A DNA stretch of 64,000 bases from Rhodobacteraceae bacterium WFHF2C18 (GCA_002166865.1 NHTQ01000001.1:868001-932000); one strand, 5' to 3'. Shown: positions 19,973 through 32,606, numbered from the stretch's first letter. Notes: a model not told the origin generated them from the sequence alone. Translations and numbers: made by a program.

Positions 19973-21592
19973 TCATGCCCCGCCGCCGTCGCGCAGGAGC
20001 TTCCATGTGATGGCATCGAGCAGCGCCTCGAAGGAGGCATCCACGATGTTGGGGCTCACCCCCACGGTGGACCAGCGCCGGCCCTGCCCGTCCTCGCTGT
20101 CGATGATGACGCGGGTGACCGCCTCGGTGCCGCCTTGCGTGATGCGCACCTTGAAATCCACCAGGCGCATGTCGTCGATCGCCTGCTGGTAGCGGCCCAG
20201 GTCCTTGGCCAGCGCCTTGGCCAGGGCGTTGACCGGGCCGCGGTCGCTGCCCACCGCGTCCATCGATTCGCTGACCGACAGCTTCTTCTCGCCGTCGACC
20301 TTGACCACGACGACGGCCTCCGACAGCGAGACCATCCGGTCGTACTTGTTCTTGCGCCGCTCGACCGTGACCTTGTATCGCTTGACCTCGAAGAAATCGG
20401 GCAGCTGCCCCAGCTCGCGCCGCGCCAGCACCTCGAAGCTCGCCTGCGCGCTGTCATAGGTGTATCCCTGCGCCTCGCGCGCCTTGATCTCGTCCAGGAT
20501 GCGCGCGAGGGCCGGATCCTCCGGGGCCACCTCGATCCCGGCCTCGGTCAGCCGGCGGCGCAGGTTGGACTGCCCGGCCTGGTTGGACATCGGCACCACC
20601 CGCAGGTTGCCCACCAGACCGGGGTCGATGTGTTCGTAGGTGGCCGGGTTCTTGAGGATGGCCGAGGCATGCAGCCCGGCCTTGTGCGCGAAGGCCGCGG
20701 CGCCCACGTAGGGCGCCTGCTTCTGCGGCACGCGGTTGAGGATGTCGTCCAGTTGCCGGCTGATCTGGGTCAGGTTCTTCAGCGCCGCCCGGCTGACGCC
20801 GGTTTCGTAGCGGCTGGCATAGGGCTCCTTCAGCATCAGGGTGGGGATCAGGGTGGTCAGGTCGGCATTGCCGCAGCGCTCGCCCAGCCCGTTCAGCGTG
20901 CCCTGGATCTGCCGCGCACCGGCGTCCACGGCGGCCAGGCTGCCGGCCACCGCGTTGGCGGTGTCGTCGTGGGTATGGATGCCCAGCCGCTCGCCGGGCA
21001 GGCCGGCCGCGACCACCTCGGCGGTGATCCGGCCCACCTCGACCGGCAGGGTGCCGCCGTTGGTGTCGCACAGCACGATCCAGCGCGCGCCGTTCTCCAG
21101 CGCCGCGCGCAGGCAGGTCAGGGCGTAGTCGGGATTCGCCTTGTAGCCGTCGAAGAAATGCTCGGCATCGAACAGCGCCTCGCGCCCCTGCGCCGTGACA
21201 TACCCGACCGAGCGGGCGATGTTCTCGACGTTTTCCTCCAGCGTGATGCCCAGGGCCGCCTCGACGTGGAAATCGTGCGTCTTGCCCACCAGGCAGACCG
21301 ACTGCGTGCCGGCGTTCATTACTGCCGCCAGCACGTCGTCGTTCTCGGGGCTGCGGCCCGCGCGCTTGGTCATGCCGAAGGCCGTGAGCCGCGCCCGGGT
21401 GGCCGGGCCGGCCTCGAAAAAGGCGCTGTCGGTGGGGTTGGCGCCGGGCCAGCCCCCCTCGATGTAGTCCACGCCGAGCCGGTCGAGCGCCGCGGCGATC
21501 TGTTTCTTTTCCGGGGTCGAGAAACTGACACCCTGCGTCTGCTGCCCGTCGCGCAGCGTGGTGTCGTAGAGGTAGAGGCGTTCCCTAGCCAT
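19973..21592 (-). CDS. cimA: (R)-citramalate synthase
   Basis: 539 residues. The TIM-barrel N-terminal region shows LYDTTLRDGQQTQGVSFS (7-24), YIEGGWPGANPTD, VLCDTNGGTLP and GIHTHDDTANAVAGSLAAV, the HMGL-like catalytic motifs with the divalent metal ligands. A LeuA-type dimerisation domain occupies about 410-530. The order of motifs and GGWPGANPTD distinguish it from 2-isopropylmalate synthase. It condenses pyruvate with acetyl-CoA to citramalate, a threonine-independent route to isoleucine. It is followed by the NDUFAF6-like gene and preceded by cysS on the same strand, with a REP-type hairpin between cysS and cimA. Confidence 0.95.
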   Translation of the reverse strand: MARERLYLYDTTLRDGQQTQGVSFSTPEKKQIAAALDRLGVDYIEGGWPGANPTDSAFFEAGPATRARLTAFGMTKRAGRSPENDDVLAAVMNAGTQSVCLVGKTHDFHVEAALGITLEENVENIARSVGYVTAQGREALFDAEHFFDGYKANPDYALTCLRAALENGARWIVLCDTNGGTLPVEVGRITAEVVAAGLPGERLGIHTHDDTANAVAGSLAAVDAGARQIQGTLNGLGERCGNADLTTLIPTLMLKEPYASRYETGVSRAALKNLTQISRQLDDILNRVPQKQAPYVGAAAFAHKAGLHASAILKNPATYEHIDPGLVGNLRVVPMSNQAGQSNLRRRLTEAGIEVAPEDPALARILDEIKAREAQGYTYDSAQASFEVLARRELGQLPDFFEVKRYKVTVERRKNKYDRMVSLSEAVVVVKVDGEKKLSVSESMDAVGSDRGPVNALAKALAKDLGRYQQAIDDMRLVDFKVRITQGGTEAVTRVIIDSEDGQGRRWSTVGVSPNIVDASFEALLDAITWKLLRDGGGA

Positions 21593-21647
21593 TGCACGCC
21601 TCCGCAGCCGCGGCCCCTGCGCCGGGGCCTCTCGGGCAGAAACAGAG

Positions 21648-21668
21648 GTCCCGGATCAAGTCCGGGAC
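21648..21668. repeat. REP-like palindrome between cysS and cimA
   Basis: GTCCCGGA, loop TCAAG, TCCGGGAC: a perfect 8-bp stem. This sequence belongs to a hairpin family widely scattered in intergenic regions of alphaproteobacterial genomes; translated, it gives the recurring string VPDLIRDL. A short open frame across it (21585-21773, minus) is therefore not considered a gene. Confidence 0.75.
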
Positions 21669-21763
21669 GGCGCTTTTCTCGGCCCCGCCCGGGACGCTTG
21701 CGGCCCGGGCAGCGCCCCTCTCGCCGCGCGCGGGACGGGTGCTGCCCTCTGTCAGTGCCATTC

Positions 21764-23299
21764 TCATTGCCACAAGTCCTCTTCCCGCAATGCCTCCAGC
21801 TTGGCCGGGTCAAAGCCCGCACCGGGGATCAGTTCCACCCCCTCCTTGCTCATGCGCACTTCGACCCCGGCCTCGACCAGGGCGGCCTTGAGACGGTCGA
21901 CCTCGGAAAAATCTTTGTTTTGCATGGCGGTCTGACGGGCCTTGAAAAGCCGGGTTTCAAGCCCCGAGAGGTCGGCCTCGGGCAAAGCAGCCCATTCGCC
22001 CAAGTCGGGTTCAAGCAAGCCGAGCAAATTCGCTGAACCCACAAAGCGCGATGCATCTTCAAACCATGTCATGGCTACTGCATTCGCTTCGGGCACTGTC
22101 CATTTCGACCCTGCTTTTTGGAAAAGTGCCTGACCAACGTGCGCCAGGAAATTCAAGGCGCCCGCTGTATTCAAATCATCCGCAAGAAAGTCCGTCACCT
22201 CTTCAAAGGGCTTAGCCGGTTCAACGCCTTCGAAAAGCCCACGCCAACGTCGCAACGTCTTTTCCGCCTCTTTCGCCTTCTCCGCCGTCCAGTCCATCGG
22301 CTTGCGGTAATGAGTCGACAGGAACACGAAGCGGATCACCTCGCCGGGGTACCTGACCCCTTCCGGATTGTTGCCGGTCAGCAGGTCATGCACCGTGAAG
22401 AAATTGCCGAGGGACTTGGACATCTTCCTGCCCTCGACCTGCAACATCTCGTTATGCAGCCAGTAGCGCGCGAATTCGCCTTCGGGACGGGCGCAGCAGC
22501 TCTGGGCGATCTCGTTCTCGTGGTGGGGGAACATCAGGTCGTTGCCCCCGCCGTGGATGTCGAAGGTATGCGGATGCGCCCGGGCCGCGGGCGACAGCTG
22601 CGCCTTGACATCCTCCCACAGCAGCTTGTCCGACATGGCCGAGCACTCGATGTGCCAGCCCGGCCGGCCCCGGCCCCAGGGGCTGTCCCAGCCCGGCAGG
22701 TTCGCGCTCGACGGCTTCCACAGCACGAAATCCATCGGGTTGCGCTTGTAGGGGGCGACCTCCACCCGCGCGCCGGCGATCATGTCGTCCACCGACCGCC
22801 CCGACAGTCTGCCGTAATCCGCGTAGCTTCCGACGTCGAACAGGACATGGCCCTCGGCCTCGTAGGCACAGCCCTTCTCGATCAGCCGTCCGATCATCGC
22901 GATCATCTCGTCGATGTGCTGGGTGGCGCGCGGCATCTGGTCGGGCTCCAGCGCGCCGAGTTCGCCCATGTCGTCGAGGAACCACCGCGTCGTCGTCTCG
23001 GTGAGACGGGCGATCTCGCCCATCACGTCGCCGTCCGCGCCGACGTTCTCAACGGCCCGGGCGTTGATCTTGTCGTCCACGTCGGTGAAATTGCGCACAT
23101 AGGTCACATGCTCGGGCCCGTAGACATGGCGCAGCAGGCGGTACGCGACGTCGAATACCACCACGGGCCGCGCGTTGCCCAGGTGTGCGCGGTCGTAGAC
23201 GGTGGGCCCGCAGACATACATGCGCACGTTGCCGGGGTCGAGCGGCGCGAAGTCTTCCTTCGTCCGCGTCTTCGTGTTGTAAAGCCTGATCGTCGTCAT
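21764..23299 (-). CDS. cysS: Cysteinyl-tRNA synthetase
   Basis: 511 residues. Class I signatures are present: [19 protein letters not shown] with zinc ligand Cys30 and the HIGH-type HLGN (39-42), the zinc-site [27 protein letters not shown], and the KMSKS loop ([12 protein letters not shown]). It charges tRNA-Cys in the cytoplasm. The part encoding about residues 340-430 (22015-22280), in the DALR/anticodon-side region, has about 50-57% GC against more than 63% in the flanks, while the frame stays intact. This looks like a replaced or unusually evolved segment. Confidence 0.96.
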   Translation of the reverse strand: MTTIRLYNTKTRTKEDFAPLDPGNVRMYVCGPTVYDRAHLGNARPVVVFDVAYRLLRHVYGPEHVTYVRNFTDVDDKINARAVENVGADGDVMGEIARLTETTTRWFLDDMGELGALEPDQMPRATQHIDEMIAMIGRLIEKGCAYEAEGHVLFDVGSYADYGRLSGRSVDDMIAGARVEVAPYKRNPMDFVLWKPSSANLPGWDSPWGRGRPGWHIECSAMSDKLLWEDVKAQLSPAARAHPHTFDIHGGGNDLMFPHHENEIAQSCCARPEGEFARYWLHNEMLQVEGRKMSKSLGNFFTVHDLLTGNNPEGVRYPGEVIRFVFLSTHYRKPMDWTAEKAKEAEKTLRRWRGLFEGVEPAKPFEEVTDFLADDLNTAGALNFLAHVGQALFQKAGSKWTVPEANAVAMTWFEDASRFVGSANLLGLLEPDLGEWAALPEADLSGLETRLFKARQTAMQNKDFSEVDRLKAALVEAGVEVRMSKEGVELIPGAGFDPAKLEALREEDLWQ

Positions 23300-23541
23300 G
23301 GGCTCCTCGCGCGCGCGTTTCGCGGCGGGCTTAGCAACTTCGGATCAGGAGTGAAACAGAAGACCGGCCCGCCTGAGATCTCTCAGCCGATAATGCAGCA
23401 GGGGGTGCAAATCCGGGCCACCATGGCATATGCCTACCCGCCTCGCGCGCGCTTGGCAAGACGCCACGACCTGCTTGACACGCCCGCGGCGCCCGGGCCA
23501 TCTGCCCGCCAACACGCAATCCTCAATCGAACAGGTGGCAG

Positions 23542-24714
23542 ATGAAGCTGGCGAAGCGCATCACGGGACTGACGGGCGGCGGATCGGACGGGTGGGACGT
23601 GTTCTACCGCGCCCGGGCGATGAAGGCGGGCGGCACCGAGGTGACCGAGCTGACCATCGGCGAACATGACGTGCGCACCGATCCCGTGATCCTCGACGCC
23701 ATGCACCGCGCGGCGATGGAAGGGTACACGGGCTATTCGATGTTCAACGGTCATTTCTCGCTGCGCAGCCGCGTGGCCGAACGGGTGAGCGCCCGCACCG
23801 GCGTGCCGACGGGGCCGGACAACGTGCTGGTCGTCCCCGGCGGGCAGGCGGGGCTCTTTGCCACGCATCATGCCGCCTGCGACGAAGGCGACCGCGCGCT
23901 CTACATCGATCCCTATTACGCCACCTACCCCGGCACGATCCGCGCCGTCGGCGCCGAGCCCGTGGCCATCCGCGCCCGGCCCGAGCGCAACTTCCAGCCC
24001 GACCCGGCCGAGATCGCGGCGCAGGCCGATGGCGCCGCCAGCCTGCTGGTCAACACGCCGAACAATCCCACCGGCGTCGTCTATACCCGCGACACGCTGG
24101 AGGGCATCGCGCAGGTCGCGCGCGACAACGATCTCTGGCTTATCTCCGACGAGGTCTACGACACCCAGGTCTGGCAAGGGGCCCACGTCAGCCCGCGCGC
24201 CCTGCCCGACATGGCCGACCGCACGCTGGTGGTGGGTTCGATGTCGAAAAGCCATGCCATGACCGGCAGCCGCATCGGCTGGGTCGTCGGCCCGGAGGAG
24301 GCGATCGCCCACATGGGCAACCTGGCCACCCATACCACCTATGGCGTGGCGGCCTTCATCCAGGAGGCCGCCTGCTATGCCCTGGACCTCGGCGCCGACT
24401 TCGAGGAAAAGATCGCCGCCCCCTTCCGGCGCCGGCGCGATCTGGCATTGAACCTGCTTGAGGGACAGAGCGCCGTGCGCGCCATCCCGGCCGACGGGGC
24501 CATGTACGTGATGCTGGATATCCGCGCCACGGGCCTCAGCGGGGAGCACTTCGCCAACATGCTCCTTGATACCCACCACGTGGCCGTCATGCCCGGCGAA
24601 AGCTTCGGCCAGGCCGCGGCGGGCCACCTGCGCGTCGCCCTCACCGTGGAGGACGACGCGCTGGCGGCGGCACTGGAAAAACTGGTGGCCCTGGCCCGAG
24701 AGGCCGCCGGGTAA
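23542..24714 (+). CDS. Class I/II pyridoxal-phosphate aminotransferase (aspartate aminotransferase-like)
   Basis: 390 residues. Fold-type I residues are clear: NTPNNPTG (171-178), DEVY with Asp203, the Schiff-base lysine Lys236 in VGSMSKSHAMTGSRIGW, and Arg244. This pattern fits bacterial aspartate/aromatic-type aminotransferases; the amino donor is not certain. A TTGACA at 23475-23480 could be its -35 but the -10 is poor. It diverges from cysS and converges on the medium subunit of the molybdenum enzyme, with a strong hairpin after its stop. Confidence 0.9.
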   Translation: MKLAKRITGLTGGGSDGWDVFYRARAMKAGGTEVTELTIGEHDVRTDPVILDAMHRAAMEGYTGYSMFNGHFSLRSRVAERVSARTGVPTGPDNVLVVPGGQAGLFATHHAACDEGDRALYIDPYYATYPGTIRAVGAEPVAIRARPERNFQPDPAEIAAQADGAASLLVNTPNNPTGVVYTRDTLEGIAQVARDNDLWLISDEVYDTQVWQGAHVSPRALPDMADRTLVVGSMSKSHAMTGSRIGWVVGPEEAIAHMGNLATHTTYGVAAFIQEAACYALDLGADFEEKIAAPFRRRRDLALNLLEGQSAVRAIPADGAMYVMLDIRATGLSGEHFANMLLDTHHVAVMPGESFGQAAAGHLRVALTVEDDALAAALEKLVALAREAAG

Positions 24715-24729
24715 CACCACATCCCTTCC

Positions 24730-24753
24730 CTGGCGTCCCCAAGGGGACGCCAG
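24730..24753. terminator. 11-bp perfect hairpin between convergent aminotransferase and molybdoenzyme genes
   Basis: CTGGCGTCCCC (24730-24740), AA, GGGGACGCCAG (24743-24753). It lies in the 96-bp gap between two stop codons and probably acts as a bidirectional terminator, though no T-run follows. Confidence 0.6.
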
Positions 24754-24810
24754 AGGCGGACGACGAGAGATCGTGCGTGCGCGCCCCGGGCGCACACCGA
24801 CGCGGACGTT

Positions 24811-25602
<792 letters not shown>

Positions 25603-25615
25603 GGCGTCGGTCTCC

Positions 25616-27979
<2,364 letters not shown>

Positions 27980-28026
27980 TGCGAACTCCTCCCTGTCGAA
28001 TGGTCCGGCGGACCGCGCCGCGTGCC

Positions 28027-28512
28027 TTATTCGGCTGCGATCTTGCTGACGTCCTGGCCGCTGGCGGCCATGATCGCCTTGACGATGTTGTGATACCCGG
28101 TGCAGCGGCAGATGTTGCCCTCCAGGTAGTCGCGGATCTCGGCCTCGCTGGGTGTGGGATTCCGGTCAAGCAGGGCAACCCCGGTCATCACCATGCCCGG
28201 CGTGCAGAAGCCGCACTGAAGCCCGTGGTGATCCTGGAACGCCTGCTGAAGGGGATGCAGGGTGCCGTCGGCCTCGGCCAGTCCTTCGATGGTGGTCACC
28301 TCGGCGCCCTCGGCCTCGGCGGCGAACATCGTGCAGGCTTTCACGTCCTGGCCGTCCACATGCACCACGCAGGCGCCGCACTGGCTGGTATCGCAGCCCA
28401 CGTGCGTGCCGGTCAGGCCCAGGTTCTCGCGCAGGAATTCGACAAGCAGCGTGCGGCCCTCGACCTCGCCCGACGCAGGCTTGCCATTCACGGTCATGCT
28501 GACCTGTGGCAT
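28027..28512 (-). CDS. 2Fe-2S small subunit of the xanthine dehydrogenase-family enzyme
   Basis: 161 residues. The plant-type ferredoxin half has Cys40, Cys45, Cys48 and Cys60; the helical half has Cys100, Cys103, Cys135 and Cys137 (CGFC and CRC). These bind the two 2Fe-2S clusters that link the molybdenum site to FAD. A strong ribosome binding site (GGAGG, 4 bp before the ATG) precedes it, and the 79-bp gap from the upstream molybdopterin-binding gene leaves room for a promoter of its own. It is the first of the three structural genes. Confidence 0.95.
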   Translation of the reverse strand: MPQVSMTVNGKPASGEVEGRTLLVEFLRENLGLTGTHVGCDTSQCGACVVHVDGQDVKACTMFAAEAEGAEVTTIEGLAEADGTLHPLQQAFQDHHGLQCGFCTPGMVMTGVALLDRNPTPSEAEIRDYLEGNICRCTGYHNIVKAIMAASGQDVSKIAAE

Positions 28513-28591
28513 CGGCTCCTCCCAAGTTGGCTATGTCATTCGCTGACGGAAGTTAAGCACGCCGCCGGGCCCTTGAGAACCCGGTTTTTCA

Positions 28592-29590
28592 TCAACTCTC
28601 GGTGCGGCGGGCGGCGCGTGGCTGCGGGCGCGTGGGGATCTCCTTGAGCAGCCCGCCCACGCCCATGCCCGCGATATCCGCCGATGTGACGGGCAGGCCG
28701 CAGGCCACGCGCGCCAGCACCCAGTCCACCCCGTGCAGCACGGGCGAACGCGCACTGCCCGGCAGGCCGATCACCGGGCGGCCGTGAAGGTCGCCCAAAA
28801 ACAAGAGGTTGCCCGGATCGACGGGCATGCCGAAGCGTTCCAGGTGCCCGCCGGCGCGCTGCAGCGCCGCGGGCGCGGTGTCCCGCGGATCGGAGGTGGC
28901 CGAGCCGGTCAGGATCAACACCACATCGCCGGGCGCGGCGGCGATGGCGCGGGCCAGGGCCGGTTCCTCGTGCGGGCAGCGGATGGTTTCGGCCAGCGTC
29001 ATCTCCAGCGCGGTCAAACGATCCGCGATGGCCTGCGTGCCCTTCTCGCCGGGGCCGCCGGGGATATCGGTGACGATCAGGCTGGCGCTGCCCAGAACCG
29101 GGGTGGCAAGCCCGGCCGCCCCCTGCCCGGCCGCGGCGGCGCGGTCCAGCTTTGCCGCCCGAACGCCGTAGGCGATGATCTTGACCGTCGCGATCATGCC
29201 CCCCGTGGCCATTTGCCGGCCATCGGGGACCGTCGCAACGGTGATCATCGGGTCAACCGCGTTGGCGGCGTGGATGCGCGCCGCGTCCAGCCGCACCACC
29301 CCGGGGCGCTCGGCAACAAGGTTCACGCGCCCGGTGAAGGGCTCGGTCAGCCGGACGTGTGCCGCCTCCCCGGCCAGAGACTGCGCGAGCCGTGCGGCGG
29401 CATCGTCCTCGTGCAGGTCGCCGGGCTCCAGCCGGGCCACCGTCACCTCGTCTATGCCGGCGGCGCGCAACTGCGCCAGGTGATCCGGCCCCAGCCGCAG
29501 CCCCTTGCGCAGCTTGCCCTCGGCCAGCCTGAGCGAATGCGCCAGCAGGGCGCCCTCGGCCGCATCCACCGGGACGGGGCCGAATTTCAT
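28592..29590 (-). CDS. MoeA-like molybdopterin-binding protein
   Basis: 332 residues. The C-terminal half has the MPT-binding fold (IAYGVRAAKLDRA, VILTGSATSDPRDTAPAAL, GRPVIGLPGSARSPVLHGVDWVLARV). In many cox/xdh clusters this domain is fused to a MobA-like nucleotidyltransferase; that domain is not present here. Its likely job is handling or delivering the cofactor to the adjacent hydroxylase. Its ATG overlaps the xdhC-type stop by 4 bp (ATGA), so the two maturation proteins are coupled. Confidence 0.85.
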   Translation of the reverse strand: MKFGPVPVDAAEGALLAHSLRLAEGKLRKGLRLGPDHLAQLRAAGIDEVTVARLEPGDLHEDDAAARLAQSLAGEAAHVRLTEPFTGRVNLVAERPGVVRLDAARIHAANAVDPMITVATVPDGRQMATGGMIATVKIIAYGVRAAKLDRAAAAGQGAAGLATPVLGSASLIVTDIPGGPGEKGTQAIADRLTALEMTLAETIRCPHEEPALARAIAAAPGDVVLILTGSATSDPRDTAPAALQRAGGHLERFGMPVDPGNLLFLGDLHGRPVIGLPGSARSPVLHGVDWVLARVACGLPVTSADIAGMGVGGLLKEIPTRPQPRAARRTES

Positions 29591-30552
29591 GCCCCCTGCC
29601 TCAGCACGCGGGTCATCTCGGCCAGGATCGCAACGGCGATCTCGGCGGGGCCGGCCGCGCCGATGTCCAGGCCCACGGGGCCGTGGATGCGGTCGATCTG
29701 CGCCTCGGACCAGCCCCGTTCCTGCATGCGCGCCACGCGCTTGGCATGGGTGCGGGTGGACCCCAGCGCGCCGATGTAGAAGACATTCGACCCGAGCGCC
29801 AGTTCCAGCGCCGGATCGTCGAGCTTGGGGTCATGGGTAAGCAGCACCAGCGCGGTGCGCATGTCCAGCCCGTAGCGCGCGATCGCCTCGTCGGGCCAGT
29901 CGTGCAGGATCGTCTCGCCCGGGAAGCGATCGGCCGAGCCGAAGGTCTCGCGAGGGTCGACGAGCACCGGATCGTAGCCGGCGATGCGCGCCATGGGCAG
30001 CAGCGCCTGCGCGATATGCACCGCGCCCACAACGATCAGCCGCAGCGGCGGGTTGTGGATGTTCACGAAGGTCTCGCCGTCCGCCTCGAAACCCGAGCGG
30101 TCCATGCGGAAGCGTTCGGCATGGCCCATGCGCTCGACCCGCCGCGCGACCTTCATGCCCGTGACATAGGCCACCGGCTCGCGCGATGCGCGGGCCGCGA
30201 CCAGGTCGGCCAACACCTGCTCGGGCAGGACGCTGCCCACCGGCTCCACCAGCACTTTGATCGTCCCGCCGCAGGCAAGCCCCACGGCGAAGGCATCCGC
30301 GTCGGAGACGCCGAATTCCAGCATCTGGGGGGCGCCCTCCTCGATGGTGTCCAGGGCCTCGGCCACGACCGCACCCTCGACGCAGCCGCCCGAGACCGAG
30401 CCGGCGATCTCCGCCTCCCCGGAGATGGCCAGTTGACTGCCCACCCGGCGCGGGGCGCTGCCCCAGGTCTGCACCACGGTGGCCAGCGCGGCCCCCTTGC
30501 CCTCGCGGTGCCAGGCGAGCGCGGTTTCGGGTATGTCGTCGAAACGGTCCAT
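29587..30552 (-). CDS. XdhC/CoxI-type molybdenum cofactor maturation protein
   Basis: 321 residues from the ATG at 30550-30552; a longer frame lacks family similarity. The N-terminal XdhC domain shows TWGSAPRRVGSQLAIS, GSVSGGCVEGAVV and LACGGTIKVLVEPVG. The C-terminal Rossmann-like XdhC_C domain shows LIVVGAVHIAQALLPMA and GALGSTRTHAKRVARM. XdhC proteins bind the molybdenum cofactor, help its sulfuration and insert it into xanthine-dehydrogenase-type enzymes. It is coupled to the following MoeA-like gene and belongs to the structural genes downstream. Confidence 0.92.
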   Translation of the reverse strand: MDRFDDIPETALAWHREGKGAALATVVQTWGSAPRRVGSQLAISGEAEIAGSVSGGCVEGAVVAEALDTIEEGAPQMLEFGVSDADAFAVGLACGGTIKVLVEPVGSVLPEQVLADLVAARASREPVAYVTGMKVARRVERMGHAERFRMDRSGFEADGETFVNIHNPPLRLIVVGAVHIAQALLPMARIAGYDPVLVDPRETFGSADRFPGETILHDWPDEAIARYGLDMRTALVLLTHDPKLDDPALELALGSNVFYIGALGSTRTHAKRVARMQERGWSEAQIDRIHGPVGLDIGAAGPAEIAVAILAEMTRVLRQGA

Positions 30553-30733
30553 CCTCTGCCTCCCTCCGCGCACTATGGAATGGGTGGCAAAGCGGCACAA
30601 ACGGAAAACTTTCGCGCGCTGGACCTGCCCCCGCGCGTTTTCGCGCACGGCTGGGAGGCCACCGCGACGAAGAACCGGGCGTCGCCGCGCCTGACTCTAC
30701 GGGACGGCCCGGCCACCGGGACAGGCGCGCCGG

Positions 30734-32545
30734 TCAGCCTGCGCCGCCTTCCAGCAGCGGCGTGATGTTGCGCACCGCCGCCCGGCGGTTGGCGCGGATA
30801 TCGCCGGCGCGCTCGACCTTGAGGTCGGATTCGCCATAGCCCTGAACGATCATGTTGGCCGGCGGCACGTCGAAGTATTCGCTCAGCGCCAGCGCCACCG
30901 ATTCGGCGCGCCGGTCCGAAAGGGCAAGGTTATAGGCCGCGGGACCGACGGTGTCGGTGTGGCCTTCCACCAGGAATACGCTGCCCGGGTTCCGCTGGAT
31001 CGTGTCGCGCATCGCCCGGCCCAGGGCGGCCAGATCCTCGGCTTCGCGCGGGCGAATCACCGCCGAGTTGGTGCGGAAGTTCACCGCGTCCAGCGTGATG
31101 ACGGGCACCTGCTTGCGCACCGCGTCGATGTAACGGATCTGGTTGAGCGAAAAGTCCCGCTGCGGGGCGCCTTCCCGCGCCGCCAGCAGGGCCTGGCGCA
31201 GCGCCTCTTCCGCGTCGGCGGCCGTGTAATCGTATTCGCGCGGCTCCGGTTCCGGCAGGGCGTCCACATCGACCTCGGCATGCGCACGCGTATCGTCGAA
31301 CAGCACCACGCGACGGTCGTCTTCCAGGATGCGCACGCGGCGCAGGACCCGCCCCGTACGGGAGCGGATGGTGACCGTCTTGGTCCCGTCCTGCGCGGTC
31401 ACCACCGTACGGGTGGAGCCGTCGGCATAGGTTTCGGTCTCGACCTCGGCACCGGGACGGCGCAGCAGCGTGTCGTCATCCTTGATGACGCGGTAACGGC
31501 CGCCCTCCTCGACGACGACGCGTTCGCCGGTGTTGGCCACCACGCGGCCGCCGTCCAGAAGCTCGCCGATCGCATAGGCGCCGAGCCCGGCCGCGGCGGC
31601 CGTGCCCAGGGCCTTGAGCAACGCGTTGTCGTCGTCGTCCTCGGCGCGCGCCCGGGGACGACCCTCCTGCTTCTGGCGCTGGATGTCGCTCGCGGGTTTC
31701 TTGAAGGCTTCGGCAGAGGACCGGGCCTCTTCTTCGGTGATGACCCGGCGCCGCTGGTCGACTACCTCGCCGCCCTGCACGGCCTCAAGATTGCCGGGAT
31801 CCTGACGTGCCCGTTCGGCTTGTTCCCGGGCTTGCTGGCGTGCCCTCTCGGCGCGCTCCCGGGCCTGCTCCCGCGCCTTCTCGGCGCGTTCTTGAGCCCG
31901 CTCTCGCGCCTCTTCAGCCCGCTCCTGCGCCCGCTGGTCCTCTTCCGAGGCGGGTTGCTGCGCCTGCTCGCGGGCCTGTTCGGCACGTTCCTGCGCCTGC
32001 TCGCGGGCCTGTTCCGCCCGCTCCTGCGCCTTTTCGCGGGCTTCTTCCAGCTTTTCCGCCCGCTCCTGCGCGCGCTCCCGGGCCTGTTCCGCCCGCTCCT
32101 GCGCCCGCTGGTCCCCTTCCGAGGCCGGCTGCTGGCGCTGTTCGGCGCGCTCTTGCGCTTGCTGGCGCGCCTTCTCGGCACGTTCCTGGGCCTGCTGGCG
32201 CGCCTTTTCGGCGCGTTCCTGGGCCTGCTCCCGTGCCTGGTCGGCCTGTCGCTGCAATTCTTCCAACCGCTCTTGGGCCTGTTGCGAAGCGCCTTGGTCC
32301 TGCGGGGCGGTGGTGGCGTTGCGGTTCCCGGCGCCAAGACGGCTGTTGGCGCCACCCAGCTCCATCAGTTGGGATTGTGACCGCACGACCTGCCCGGTCG
32401 CACCATGAAGGCAGGGAAAGGCCGCGGCCTGGTTGCAAAGCGGCACGTTCGCCTGATCATCGCCCTGTGCCGGCAGCGGCGCCGGGGCCGCCAGTCCCAG
32501 GACCAGGGCCACGGCGGTCGTCGTGTGAAAGATGGCTTTCGTCAT
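30734..32545 (-). CDS. OmpA-family protein with signal peptide and long 11-residue repeat region
   Basis: 603 residues from the ATG at 32543-32545, chosen for its AGGAGG 8 bp upstream; an in-frame ATG ten codons earlier has none. A signal peptide (about 1-27) is followed by about fourteen imperfect hendecads of the type AEKARQQAQER (90-250). Next come a small hydrophobic glycine-rich stretch (315-332), a beta-rich region (335-430), and an OmpA C-terminal peptidoglycan-binding domain (485-600: EGHTDTVG, LSDRRAESVA, GYGESD, NRRAAVRN). It is likely anchored in the periplasm or outer membrane. Its location between CoxE-like and XdhC genes on the same strand is unexplained. Confidence 0.9.
   Translation of the reverse strand: MTKAIFHTTTAVALVLGLAAPAPLPAQGDDQANVPLCNQAAAFPCLHGATGQVVRSQSQLMELGGANSRLGAGNRNATTAPQDQGASQQAQERLEELQRQADQAREQAQERAEKARQQAQERAEKARQQAQERAEQRQQPASEGDQRAQERAEQARERAQERAEKLEEAREKAQERAEQAREQAQERAEQAREQAQQPASEEDQRAQERAEEARERAQERAEKAREQARERAERARQQAREQAERARQDPGNLEAVQGGEVVDQRRRVITEEEARSSAEAFKKPASDIQRQKQEGRPRARAEDDDDNALLKALGTAAAAGLGAYAIGELLDGGRVVANTGERVVVEEGGRYRVIKDDDTLLRRPGAEVETETYADGSTRTVVTAQDGTKTVTIRSRTGRVLRRVRILEDDRRVVLFDDTRAHAEVDVDALPEPEPREYDYTAADAEEALRQALLAAREGAPQRDFSLNQIRYIDAVRKQVPVITLDAVNFRTNSAVIRPREAEDLAALGRAMRDTIQRNPGSVFLVEGHTDTVGPAAYNLALSDRRAESVALALSEYFDVPPANMIVQGYGESDLKVERAGDIRANRRAAVRNITPLLEGGAG
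31796..32278 (-). repeat. Degenerate 33-bp tandem repeats encoding hendecads
   Basis: Within the OmpA-family gene, units encoding AE(K/Q)AR(Q/E)(Q/R)AQER repeat about fourteen times, with a higher-order duplication marked by two copies of QQPASE(G/E)DQRAQERAE. The period of 11 residues predicts an extended, highly charged right-handed coiled coil rather than a heptad coil. Confidence 0.8.
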
Positions 32546-32606
32546 TGTCCGGGCCTCCTCTTCGTCGAGGGGCAAACGCCGGCCTTCGCCGCATGTTCCG
32601 GTATGG

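Noticed and set aside
21585-21773. Small frame (61-62 residues) containing VPDLIRDL
   Set aside because: This string is the translation of a common intergenic palindrome, not a protein motif.
28561-28592. Hairpin followed by T-run (CCGGG...CCCGGTTTTT)
   Set aside because: The T-run is on the plus strand where no gene ends; on the coding minus strand it has no U-tract.
31796-32278. Regular repeats that might suggest a CRISPR array
   Set aside because: Units are contiguous, degenerate and in frame within a coding sequence; there are no spacers and no cas genes.
30959-32380. 473-residue plus-strand frame rich in Leu, Arg and Phe
   Set aside because: Antisense to the repeat region of the OmpA gene; its apparent repeats mirror the hendecads.
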